Position numbers and translations under genes: made by a program
NCBI GenBank assembly: GCA_050184295.1
Contig: JBFXAM010000121.1
Location: 1-13,746 of the forward strand
From: JBFXAM01 sp050184295
Lineage (GTDB): Bacteria; Planctomycetota; Phycisphaerae; UBA1845; Fen-1342
DNA: 13,746 bases
Direction: 5' to 3'
Notes under the pieces: generated by a model
What the model saw: the letters and a program-made list of their open reading frames with translations, nothing else
The model's database searches: none
Told to the model about the DNA's origin: nothing
In this document: positions 5,701 to 13,746 of the stretch, piece after piece
How the letters are laid out: every line of letters begins with the position of its first letter
Numbering within the stretch: position 1 is the stretch's first letter

Positions 5701-7099
5701 CCGCGCGCTGCGCAAGCTCGAACAGGCCGTCGAGGCCCCCTTCGACGAGGAGTTCGGCAAGCGCTGGGACATGCCGGCAGCCGAGCTGATCCTCGATCCG
5801 CGCGTGAACACGCCGTCGCTCGCCCGCACGCTCCTCGTGCGCGACCTGCGCGACCGGCAGATCGCGCTGTGCAGCACGCGCGTCGGCACGCAGATTCGCA
5901 AGACCTGGGATGCGCTGGAGCAGAACGGACGGCTCGACCGCTTCCGTGAACGCGCCGCCGCCGAGGTGTTCCTCGGCAACAGCGGCGAACTCGTCGACGC
6001 GGATCGACTCGCGTGGCCCGCGGCCGTCTACGGCGATCTCGCCGCGGTTCCGGTCGCCGGCGGCCTGGTGTGCGTCGGGCTTGGGCCGGAACGGGCCGGC
6101 GGGCAGCGCCTGTGGGAACTCGCGATCCCCGAGTGGGACGAGGTCTCCGACGAGTTCGTCGAACGCTGCGTCGGCGGGCGCGAGGGGTTCTACTTCGCTT
6201 CGCGTCCGACGCGCATCGCGCTTGCCGGCCTGCACGACGGACAAGTCCGCTGGCAGCGCGACCTCGCGACGATCAGCGTCGCGCGCCTCTACCTCGCGAG
6301 CGAACGGCTGATCGTCGTCGGCACGGGACAAGAGCTGCTCTCGATGAGCGCCGTGTTCGGCGACGACGTGCGCCGCGTGCCGGCGGCGCTCGGAACGCTC
6401 CGCGCGGCGCACGTCGTCGGTGACACGCTCGTCGCGTGGACCGACGACGCGCTCCACGCGCTCGACCCGACCACGCTCGAACCGCGCTGGACCCTGGCGA
6501 TCCAGGGCGTGCGACAGTGGACCGAGGTCGCCGGCCGGCCGTGGATCGCCTTCCGCAGCCGCTCGCGCCCGGGCTGGAACGTCGTCGACGTCGCTGCGGG
6601 TAAACCGGTCTTCGGCGAACCGCTCGCGACATTCTCCGACGCGGCGCTCTTCGCCGTCGACGGCGCGCGGCTCTTCGTCGCGACTTCGCCGGGCGCCGGC
6701 GGCGATGGCGAGCAGCGTCGCAACCTGCAACTCGCCGCGTATGACAGCACCACCGCCGCCGAACTGTGGACCACGACGATCGACACGACCGTGCCGCTCA
6801 ATGCAGCGCAGTTGCTCGCGCATCCCGACCACCTGCCGCTGCTCCTGCTGCGCCGCCCCGGAAACGCCGAAGGCTGGAACGACCTCAGCTCCCTGACCAT
6901 TCAACGGGTCGAGAAATCCAGCGGCGCCGCCGGCCGCGCGCTCCCCGTCGGACGGCACTTCGATTCGCTCGTCAGACAACTGGAACAGCGCCGCGCGTGG
7001 TGCGGCGTCACACTGGTGGCGACGCCGACGCGCGTGTTCGTGCAGGCCGCCGGCAACATCGTGGCGTACGGAACCGCGCCGCCGGCCAGCGCGCCGTAG
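2714..7099 (+). CDS. Large secreted PQQ-type beta-propeller / TPR-like protein, 1461 aa
   Basis: This belongs to the large PQQ-binding-like propeller proteins frequent in planctomycetes; the substrate and role are unknown. The start at 2714 gives a good signal peptide: basic residues to about 19, a hydrophobic core at 21-38, and a likely cleavage after APASA at residue 40. Residues about 70-250 are alpha-helical and TPR-like, with family-typical text such as LYRQLYDAEVAARLEQA and LLLDRAGYGEAVEVARELA. A first propeller follows (about 316-710), with blade signatures GTLWCLDALTLTPRWRVP and ALDRFTGQERWRVP. A helical middle spans about 715-1080, and a second propeller about 1095-1455, with ALDPTTLEPRWTLAIQG and AYDSTTAAELWTTTID. 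No haem CXXCH motif was noticed, so a PQQ-dependent dehydrogenase is unlikely; it is more probably a scaffold or binding protein. The ribosome site is weak. A 60-base gap links it to the next gene. Confidence 0.85.
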   Translation: MCSGSKTQRRTAARPGARRASSSLLVPLAVAAFALAPASAQPTPRAMSATATLPESNEAMILSSRVEDAVKAGDFRLAIRLIEQVTELPAELVVTPATRTYYPVWRQGVRLLRRLPPAGVHLYRQLYDAEVAARLEQAAAESNVEALRELFRRYPIATAWPRIGQELMGLLLDRAGYGEAVEVARELAASGATPSPEREAQLVVALGRILAWDEAERRLAALEEQAAAHARPDWPDRLRDVRRWLERTRGEGPAARESARRFEPLLESELAWDQPLAPIGDAGNFDDDDVLADAIAQTRRLPLQAPTIAAGALVVRMRGTLWCLDALTLTPRWRVPEIPAESTNLPAKWRPIGGIGFAAPTIPGDDRLRLSRDARRFIAEPLRHSVAIAFGLVLSVEALQPADAEPDDTPLTFGRGGDATVPNELVARELSSGRLVWRSGGDAGAPLFGAAIQDAPLAIGDVLVAAVAQGGELRLVALDPPTGQVLRTTTLVGPPTHFPVEGGRCQLIADETTVYVCTGNGVVAAVSQDEFRWKWAAVYPSTLGVHLGMVWWRPQMVAAAESPVDRPLLSADLLVLAPVDSSEIFALDRFTGQERWRVPRAEHAALLGLTATGLVLGGSRLSCVDLSDGRTLRWRSVPLELSGRPTLRGERIFAPTRGGLLVCDARTGRVVRDGCVGRPPGRWTTANLVIGSDALFAVAPGGVTRYPDPDATEAACDALRAADEQDIRAALAGAWLRLLAADYPAAIELLDEVTAPDEQFSETRDRLLSMTFVALARDTGEGRAKLDWLRRAASLSLAPEAAARLANLIGATLEEAGLFADALDHYRDVLLASPAALVTESDDPALRRAAWLHAAQRVRRCLEHLPAGRRAPYLDSLVATRPDADAARLDRARLIVASEPQMAELRRALTLAALRPELAVLTLPAADDVALPPATRRALHLARWETHVALGRLAEAAADRAVWNEIFAGAADAEAASQPATTGGDDDESRRVERIDRALRKLEQAVEAPFDEEFGKRWDMPAAELILDPRVNTPSLARTLLVRDLRDRQIALCSTRVGTQIRKTWDALEQNGRLDRFRERAAAEVFLGNSGELVDADRLAWPAAVYGDLAAVPVAGGLVCVGLGPERAGGQRLWELAIPEWDEVSDEFVERCVGGREGFYFASRPTRIALAGLHDGQVRWQRDLATISVARLYLASERLIVVGTGQELLSMSAVFGDDVRRVPAALGTLRAAHVVGDTLVAWTDDALHALDPTTLEPRWTLAIQGVRQWTEVAGRPWIAFRSRSRPGWNVVDVAAGKPVFGEPLATFSDAALFAVDGARLFVATSPGAGGDGEQRRNLQLAAYDSTTAAELWTTTIDTTVPLNAAQLLAHPDHLPLLLLRRPGNAEGWNDLSSLTIQRVEKSSGAAGRALPVGRHFDSLVRQLEQRRAWCGVTLVATPTRVFVQAAGNIVAYGTAPPASAP

Positions 7100-7159
7100 C
7101 GAACCCCGTTGCGCGCCCCGCCGCGTTGGCGAATCCGGCCGCTGGAAAGGAAACGCCGC

Positions 7160-8383
7160 ATGATGACGCAATCCGCCGACCAGGCCTGGCGTGCCCGTCG
7201 CGCGCTGGCCGTGTCCGTGGCCCTGTTCGGCGTCACGGGCTTGGCGCCCCGCGCGCCCGGCGACCCGCTCGATGGCACCTGCGGCGGGTCAGCGGCGTTG
7301 CGCGATCGATCGCGTCTCACCGCGCATCCTGCGCTGCTCGACGCGCGGGCGGAGCTGCCGGCGCCGTGGCAGGACGACGCCGCGGGTGGCGGCGGCGGTG
7401 CGTTGCTCGCGCCCGACCCGCCGGAGGTCACGCCCGCGACGCGGGCCGCGATCGACCGTGGGCTGCGCTATCTGGCGCGCACGCAGAATCGCGACGGGAG
7501 CTGGCGCACGCAGGGGTCGACGGGCGGCTATCCGACCGCGATGACCGCCCTCGCCGGCCTGGCGATGCTGGGCAGCGGCAGCACGCCGACGCAGGGCCCC
7601 TATTCGCGCAATGTCTCGGGCGCGATGACGTTTCTGCTCAAGAGCGCCCGGCGCGACGGACTGATCGCGCAGCTCGAGGAGGAGAGTCATTGCATGCACG
7701 GCCACGGCTTCGCGATGCTGTTTCTCGCGGAGGTGTTCGGCATGGAGGAGGACGCGCAGCGCCAGGCACAGATCAAGCTCGCGCTGCAACGCGCCATCGA
7801 GCTCACCGCCCGCAGCCAGAGCGCCGCCGGCGGCTGGCTCTACACGCCCGACAGCGGCGGCGACGAAGGCTCCGTCACGGTCACGCAGGTCCAGGGACTG
7901 CGCGCCTGCCGCAACGTCGGCATCGCCGTCCCCAAGCGCGTCATCGACAACGCGCTGCGCTATCTCGAAAAATCGGCCAACGACGACGGCGGCATCCGCT
8001 ACCAGGTCTCCGACAACGGCCCCAGCCGACCCGCGATCACCGCCGCCGCGGTCGCGTGCTGGTACAACGCCGGACAGTACGAGGACGAACACGCCCGCAA
8101 GGCGCTCGCGTTTGTCGAGCGGACGCTCTCGCCGCGCAACCCCGATGCGAGCCGCTACTTCGGCCACTATTTCTACGCCCATCTCTACATGGCGCAGGTC
8201 ATGTTCATCACCGGCGAGAAGAAGTGGGACGATTACTTTCCCGCGATCCGCGACATCTTGCTGGACAAGCAGAGCGAGGACGGATCGTGGGACGGCGACC
8301 ATGTCGGCTCGACCTACGGAACATCGGTGGCGCTGCTCGTGCTTCAGCTTCCGTACAAAAACTTACCGATCATGCAGAGGTGA
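7160..8383 (+). CDS. Secreted prenyltransferase/squalene-oxidase repeat protein, 407 aa
   Basis: The protein has the alpha/alpha barrel repeats of the prenyltransferase/squalene-oxidase superfamily. QW-like motifs are visible: QNRDGSW at residues 109-115, QSAAGGW at 220-226 and QSEDGSW at 371-377. The conserved end is TYGTSVALLVLQLPYKNLPI. I see no DxDD or other class II terpene-cyclase acid motif, and the N-terminus (residues 11-30) looks like a signal or anchor. A true squalene cyclase is therefore unlikely; this is the non-enzymatic or unassigned planctomycete branch of the fold. Residues about 75-92 are a glycine/alanine/proline linker. The ATG at 7160 is chosen because GGAAAGGAAA (7143-7152) ends 7 bases before it; a second ATG follows at 7163, and an upstream in-frame ATG at 7109 lacks a ribosome site. 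It lies 60 bases after the propeller gene and 72 before MoxR. Confidence 0.85.
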   Translation: MMTQSADQAWRARRALAVSVALFGVTGLAPRAPGDPLDGTCGGSAALRDRSRLTAHPALLDARAELPAPWQDDAAGGGGGALLAPDPPEVTPATRAAIDRGLRYLARTQNRDGSWRTQGSTGGYPTAMTALAGLAMLGSGSTPTQGPYSRNVSGAMTFLLKSARRDGLIAQLEEESHCMHGHGFAMLFLAEVFGMEEDAQRQAQIKLALQRAIELTARSQSAAGGWLYTPDSGGDEGSVTVTQVQGLRACRNVGIAVPKRVIDNALRYLEKSANDDGGIRYQVSDNGPSRPAITAAAVACWYNAGQYEDEHARKALAFVERTLSPRNPDASRYFGHYFYAHLYMAQVMFITGEKKWDDYFPAIRDILLDKQSEDGSWDGDHVGSTYGTSVALLVLQLPYKNLPIMQR

Positions 8384-8398
8384 ACCGCGGCGCGCCGC

Positions 8399-8404
8399 TA
8401 CGAT
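8399..8404 (+). promoter_or_regulatory. -10-like box before the MoxR gene
   Basis: TACGAT ends 51 bases before the GTG start, in the same CGCTA..ATGT context as the box at 2652. No good -35 is visible, so this may be a weak or differently recognised promoter, or coincidence. Confidence 0.3.
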
Positions 8405-8443
8405 GTCCCCCAGCGCGACCCCGCGTCGCCGGGGGCGTCTTCG

Positions 8444-8449
8444 AAGGAG
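8444..8449 (+). promoter_or_regulatory. Ribosome binding site fixing the GTG start of MoxR
   Basis: AAGGAG lies 6 bases before GTG 8456. No in-frame ATG sits closer to the conserved region, so this site decides the start. Confidence 0.7.
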
Positions 8450-8455
8450 TGACCC

Positions 8456-9652
<1,197 letters not shown>

Positions 9653-10525
9653 AGCGATCGCCCGGCTGCGCGGGCTGGAGCTGCGGGCGCGCGCGATCGT
9701 GGCGGGGTTCATCTCCGGCATGCACCGCAGCGCCTATCGCGGCTACAGCGTCGAATTCGCCGAGCATCGCCAGTACGTCCCCGGCGACGACATCCGCCAC
9801 ATCGACTGGCGCGTCTTCGGCCGCGCCGATCGCATGTACATCAAGCAGTTCGAGGAGGAGACCAACCTCCGCTGCAACCTGCTGGTCGACATGAGCCACT
9901 CGATGCTCTACGGCAGCGGTCCGCTGAACAAGTTCGACTACGCCGCCACGCTGGCCGCCTGCTTCGCGTACCTGCTCATCCATCAGAACGACGCCGCCGG
10001 TCTGATCACGTTTGACAGCCAAGTGCGGTCTCGGCTGCACTGCACCACCGGCCGCGGGCACCTGCTCGATCTGCTCGCCGTGCTCGCCGAGACGCGCCCC
10101 GCCGGCCAGACGGACGTGAAGATCCTCTTTCACCGGCTTGCCGAGGAGCTTCAGCATCGCTCGACGGTGGTGCTGCTGAGCGACCTGTTGACCGACGTGG
10201 ACGACCTGCTCGGCGGGATCGAGCACATCTGCCTGGCCGGGCACGAGCTGGTTGTGTTCCACGTGCTCGACCGCGACGAGTGGAGCTTTCCCTTCGCGGA
10301 GAATGTGTTCTTCGAAGGACTCGAAGACGACGTGAAGCTGCTTGCCGACCCGCAGTCCCTTCGCGCCAGCTACTTGAACGCCGTCCAGCGCTTCACGACG
10401 CGCGTCCGCGCCGTCTGTCTCAAGCACGGGGCCGACTATGTGCCGGTGAACACGCACGACCCGCTCAGCGGCGTGCTCAGCGGGTTCCTCGCCAAACGCG
10501 CCGGCCGCGCCGCCGGAGCACGCCG

Positions 10526-12871
10526 ATGAGCGCGCTGACGCCGCTCGCCGTCGGCTTCGTGAACCCCGCGCTGCTGGCCGGGATCATCCTCGTCGCGCTG
10601 CCGATCATCATTCACCTGCTCTCGCGGCGGCGCTTTCGGCGCGTGCCGTGGGCCGCGACGCGCTTCCTGCTCGAAGCCGAAAAGGAAAACCGCCGCCGCG
10701 TCCGGTTCGAGCAATGGCTGCTGCTGGCGCTGCGCTGTCTGGCGCTGCTGTTGCTGGCGCTGCTGGTCGCACGGCCCTTCGTCGAGCCGGGACTGTTGGC
10801 GTCGCTGCTCGGGGGTCGCACGCACGTGCAACGCTTCATTGTGCTCGACGATTCGGCCAGCCTCGGCTACCGCGCCGGAACGGAGCCTGAGTTTGACGCG
10901 CTCCGCTCCGCGTCCGTTCGGCTCCTTCGCTGGCTCCAGAGCGAAGCCCCCACGGATCCCGTGACGCTCTACGTCACCTCCGACCCCGCCGCGCCGTGGC
11001 TCGAAAACACCGCACCCTCCGCGGCGACATACGGCGATCTGATCGCGCGGGTCGCGAGACACCAGCCGACCGTGCTACGCGCCGAGCCGGCGCGTGTGAT
11101 GACGCGCATCGCGCAGCAGCTCGCGCAGCCCGGCGCCCCGCTGCACGCCGATTTGTATCTGTTCAGCGACTTTCAGCGCAGCGACTGGCTGCTGCACAAC
11201 AGCGCGGCGCGGGCCGCGTTCGAGCCGCTGCGCGAGACCGCCGACGGCAACGGCGCCCAGCGCCCGCCGGCGCTGCGCGTGATGCTCGTCGCCTCCGGCG
11301 TCAGCGCGCGCGAGAACGTCGCGGTGCTGGGCGTCGAGTTCGAACGCCCGCACGCGATCGCGGGCCTCCCCGCGCTCGCGTCGGTGCGCGTCGGCAACTA
11401 CACGCCACGCGCCGCCGGCCCGCTCACGCTGCGGCTGGAGATCGACGGTGCGGCCCAGCCGCCGGTGACGGTCGACGCGCTCGAACCGGGCGCCGAAGAG
11501 CGCGTCGCGGTGGAAGTGCAGTTTCCCGAACCCGGGTATCGCGCGCTGGCGGTGTCGCTGTCGCAGCCCGACGCGTTCGCCGCCGACGACGCCGCCCGCG
11601 TCGCCACGCCGGTGCGCGAAGCGCTCCAGGTGCTGATCGTGAACGGCGCACCGGCGGTGGAATCGTTCGACGACGAGGTCTATCTGTTGCGCAACGCGCT
11701 GGCGCCGCCTGGACCGTTCGCGTCGGGCCTGCGCATCAACGTGATCGACGCGCAGGAACTGGAGGGCGCGGACCTCGCCGGCGAAGACGTCGTCTTCGCC
11801 TGCAACCTGCCCCCACCCGACGCCGGCGCCGTCGACGCGCTCCAGCGCTACGTCCGCGCCGGCGGCGGGCTCGTGCTCTTTCTCGGCAGCGAGGCCGGCA
11901 GCGTCGAGGACCACAACCGCGCCTGGCGCGCCGGTGACGACAGCCTTTTGCCCCTGCCGCTCGAACGACTCGTCACCACCGACACCGCGGCCGGTGTCGG
12001 CCTCGTCCGCACCAGCGACCACCCCCTGACCGCGATGTTCTCCACGCGCGGCGCCGCGCTCTCCGAATACATCCACTTTCGACAGTATTTTCGCGTCGCC
12101 GAGTCCGCCGTCCCCGCCGATGCGGACCCGAACGAGCCGCCCGATTCAAAGGCCGCCCTTCGCACGCCGCGCATCCTCGCACGCTACACCGACCTCGAAC
12201 AGACGCCGGCGCTCATCGAGCGCGGCTTTGGTCGCGGGCGGGTCGTGTTGTTCACGTCGAGCGTCGACCTCGACTGGAACGACTGGGCCCGCGCGGTCGA
12301 CGGCAGCTACGTCGTCACGATGCTCGAAACCGTGCAATACGCGGCCCGCCGGGACTCGCATCCGGCCGCGTTCCGCGCCGGCGACACGCTCACGCTCTCG
12401 CTCTCCGCCGACCGCTACGACCCGCACGCCGAGTTCCGTCCTCCCGCGTATCCCGACGAGCCCGCCGTCCGCGTGCAGGGCGCCACGCCCCCCGACAGCG
12501 CCGGCGAGACCCTCGCACTTCGCGGCCCGCACGCCACGCGCCTCGGCAGCTACCATGTCGAGCTCACGCCGCGCGGCGGCGCCGCGGAAACGCGCCCGCT
12601 GTGTGTGAACCTCGACCCGGCCGAGTCGGATCTCGCCGTCGCAAGCGCCGCTGACCTGGACGCCGCCCTGGTCGGGGTGCCGCACGAGCTGGTCGGCGTG
12701 GCGGACGGATTCCTGCGGGACGACCAGCCCGCCCGGCGCGAGCTCTGGTCGAGCGTGCTGGCGGCGCTGGTGCTCGTGCTGCTGGCCGAGCAGGCGCTCG
12801 CGTGGTGGTTCGGACGGGTGGAAGCCGTGAGTCGCGCCGGCGCCCCGCCGCTGACGGTTCCCGGGCGGTGA
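10526..12871 (+). CDS. BatA-like membrane vWA protein with amidotransferase-like domain, 781 aa
   Basis: The N-terminus matches the aerotolerance-regulator (BatA) two-helix domain: FVNPALLAGIILVALPIIIH at residues 11-30 is the first membrane helix, the RRRFRRVPWAATRFLLEAE loop is cytoplasmic, and residues 64-82 are the second helix. A vWA domain follows, with MIDAS DDSAS at 108-112 and a second aspartate in FSDFQ at 213-217. Residues about 265-360 look like a beta-sandwich. About 367-610 is a class I glutamine-amidotransferase-like fold (LIVNGAPAVESFDDE, VRAGGGLVLFLGSE) without an obvious GxCxG nucleophile, so it is probably not catalytic. A C-terminal membrane helix spans about 742-762. The periplasmic bulk fits an envelope function. 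The start at 10526 overlaps the DUF58 stop by 4 bases; an upstream in-frame ATG at 10280 is rejected because it would cover DUF58. The next vWA gene starts 49 bases on. Confidence 0.9.
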   Translation: MSALTPLAVGFVNPALLAGIILVALPIIIHLLSRRRFRRVPWAATRFLLEAEKENRRRVRFEQWLLLALRCLALLLLALLVARPFVEPGLLASLLGGRTHVQRFIVLDDSASLGYRAGTEPEFDALRSASVRLLRWLQSEAPTDPVTLYVTSDPAAPWLENTAPSAATYGDLIARVARHQPTVLRAEPARVMTRIAQQLAQPGAPLHADLYLFSDFQRSDWLLHNSAARAAFEPLRETADGNGAQRPPALRVMLVASGVSARENVAVLGVEFERPHAIAGLPALASVRVGNYTPRAAGPLTLRLEIDGAAQPPVTVDALEPGAEERVAVEVQFPEPGYRALAVSLSQPDAFAADDAARVATPVREALQVLIVNGAPAVESFDDEVYLLRNALAPPGPFASGLRINVIDAQELEGADLAGEDVVFACNLPPPDAGAVDALQRYVRAGGGLVLFLGSEAGSVEDHNRAWRAGDDSLLPLPLERLVTTDTAAGVGLVRTSDHPLTAMFSTRGAALSEYIHFRQYFRVAESAVPADADPNEPPDSKAALRTPRILARYTDLEQTPALIERGFGRGRVVLFTSSVDLDWNDWARAVDGSYVVTMLETVQYAARRDSHPAAFRAGDTLTLSLSADRYDPHAEFRPPAYPDEPAVRVQGATPPDSAGETLALRGPHATRLGSYHVELTPRGGAAETRPLCVNLDPAESDLAVASAADLDAALVGVPHELVGVADGFLRDDQPARRELWSSVLAALVLVLLAEQALAWWFGRVEAVSRAGAPPLTVPGR

Positions 12872-12890
12872 GGATCGGCGGTTGCGGAAT

Positions 12891-12905
12891 CGCGATACGA
12901 TCGCG
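12891..12905. repeat. Inverted repeat before the last gene
   Basis: CGCGAT and ATCGCG flank the loop ACG, giving a perfect 6-bp inverted repeat 15 bases before the ATG at 12921. It contains TACGAT, which resembles a -10 box, but the gap to the start is short. It could affect translation of the last gene. Confidence 0.35.
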
Positions 12906-12920
12906 CGTGGTGAGAATCGA

Positions 12921-13746
12921 ATGATGGCGTTCGCCTCGCTCATCCTGGCCGACGTCCGCCTCAGCGAGCAGCGCTCGTTCGAATTGGCGCGCCTGCCGCA
13001 CGGGTGGTGGGCGGTGCTGGCGCTGGCGCTCTTCGTCGCGCTTTGCACACTCGTCATTTGGCTCTATCGCCGCGAGTCGCGCGTCGGCGCGAGCCGGCGG
13101 CTGCGGCTGGTGCTGGCCACGTTGCGCTGCGTCGTGCTAGTGATTCTCGCCGCCGTCTGGCTCCAGCCCGTGATCGCCACATACGTCGTGCGCACGGCAC
13201 CCGCGCGCATCGCCGTGCTGGTCGACGCGTCCGCGAGCATGGCGATCGCCGACCCATCGAGCACGCCGGACCACGCCGAGGTCACGCGCTTCGAACGTGT
13301 CCGCGAGCTGCTGACGGCGGGCGAAGGCGACTGGTTGCGACGCCTCGCCGAGAAAAACGAACTCGCGGTGTACGCGTTCGGCGAGTTCCCGGCGCGCCTC
13401 GACGAGCCGCGCCCGGACGACCCCCGCGGTGCACCGGCCGCCGACGAGGCGCTCGCGGCGACGCGCGCCGCCCGGCGCCTGCATGAGCCGCTCGCAACGG
13501 GGATTCAGAACCGCACCGATCTCGGCGCCGCGCTCGCGCTCGCGATCGAGCAATCCGGCAGCGGCCCGATCGCCGGTGTCGTGGTCTTCAGCGACGGCGG
13601 AGCGAACAAGGGCATGTCGGCGGACGAACTCGCCGCCTATGTCGCCCGCTTCAAGGCCCGGGTCTTCGCGGTCGGCATCGGCGCCGCCGCCGAGCCGCCC
13701 AACGACCGCGTGGCCGAGCTTACGGCGCCGGCCGCCCCGCCCAAGC
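12921..13746 (+). CDS. Membrane vWA-domain protein, 5' part (runs off window)
   Basis: At least 275 residues are present with no stop before the window end. Residues about 29-49 (WWAVLALALFVALCTLVIWLY) and 61-90 form two membrane helices. The vWA domain then begins at about residue 95: MIDAS DASAS at 102-106, the MIDAS-type threonine in NRTDLG at 197-202, and VFSDGGANKG at 222-231 with Asp225. FAVGIGA near 249-255 is the usual vWA strand. This is BatB-like in design, and as in planctomycete MoxR clusters it probably continues into a long periplasmic region beyond the window. A GGTGAG ribosome site at 12909-12914 sits 6 bases before the ATG; an adjacent ATG at 12924 is an alternative start. 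It is 49 bases downstream of the BatA-like gene on the same strand. Confidence 0.85.
   Translation, partial: MMAFASLILADVRLSEQRSFELARLPHGWWAVLALALFVALCTLVIWLYRRESRVGASRRLRLVLATLRCVVLVILAAVWLQPVIATYVVRTAPARIAVLVDASASMAIADPSSTPDHAEVTRFERVRELLTAGEGDWLRRLAEKNELAVYAFGEFPARLDEPRPDDPRGAPAADEALAATRAARRLHEPLATGIQNRTDLGAALALAIEQSGSGPIAGVVVFSDGGANKGMSADELAAYVARFKARVFAVGIGAAAEPPNDRVAELTAPAAPPK

Noticed and set aside
5504..7171. Long antisense open frame opposite the propeller gene
   Set aside because: Composition is typical of a GC-rich antisense shadow. The sense frame encodes recognisable propeller repeats and the antisense shows no domain.

Overview
The window reads like a chromosomal segment of a high-GC planctomycete, possibly a Phycisphaerae-like lineage. 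The grounds are gene content rather than a marker gene: a very long secreted protein with an N-terminal helical region and PQQ-type propeller repeats, a secreted squalene-cyclase-fold repeat protein, and a MoxR / DUF58 / two-helix vWA gene train. All three are familiar in planctomycete genomes. There is no rRNA, tRNA, CRISPR array or mobile element. All supported genes lie on the + strand; the many long antisense frames are what GC-rich coding DNA produces by chance.

Layout. Positions 1-507 hold the 3' end of mtnA (methionine salvage). Positions 685-2373 hold six consecutive very short genes, P1 to P6, of 40 to 98 codons. Each has a recognisable Shine-Dalgarno sequence and encodes a basic N-terminus, a short hydrophobic stretch and a cysteine at about residue 23-29, so each looks like a tiny exported or lipid-anchored protein. 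A strong intrinsic terminator after P4 (1643-1680) and a promoter-like pair before P5 (1766-1795) divide them into P1-P4 and P5-P6. A 340-base gap with GC-rich hairpins follows. Positions 2714-7099 hold a 1461-residue secreted PQQ-propeller/TPR-like protein, and 7160-8383 a secreted prenyltransferase/squalene-oxidase repeat protein. Positions 8456-13746 hold MoxR ATPase, a DUF58 vWA protein, a BatA-like membrane vWA/amidotransferase-fold protein, and the start of a second membrane vWA protein that runs off the window.

How the genes may work together. MoxR, DUF58 and the two membrane vWA proteins form a close gene set (a 32-base overlap, a 4-base ATGA overlap, then a 49-base gap). By analogy with known MoxR/vWA systems they probably form a AAA+ chaperone plus membrane and periplasmic vWA partners acting on envelope proteins. 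The PQQ-type and squalene-fold proteins just upstream are large secreted repeat proteins and may be clients or partners; this is inference from position only.

The least explained part is the P1-P6 array of minute cysteine-bearing exported peptides. It is the best candidate for an undescribed system here. Nothing in the sequence shows its function.
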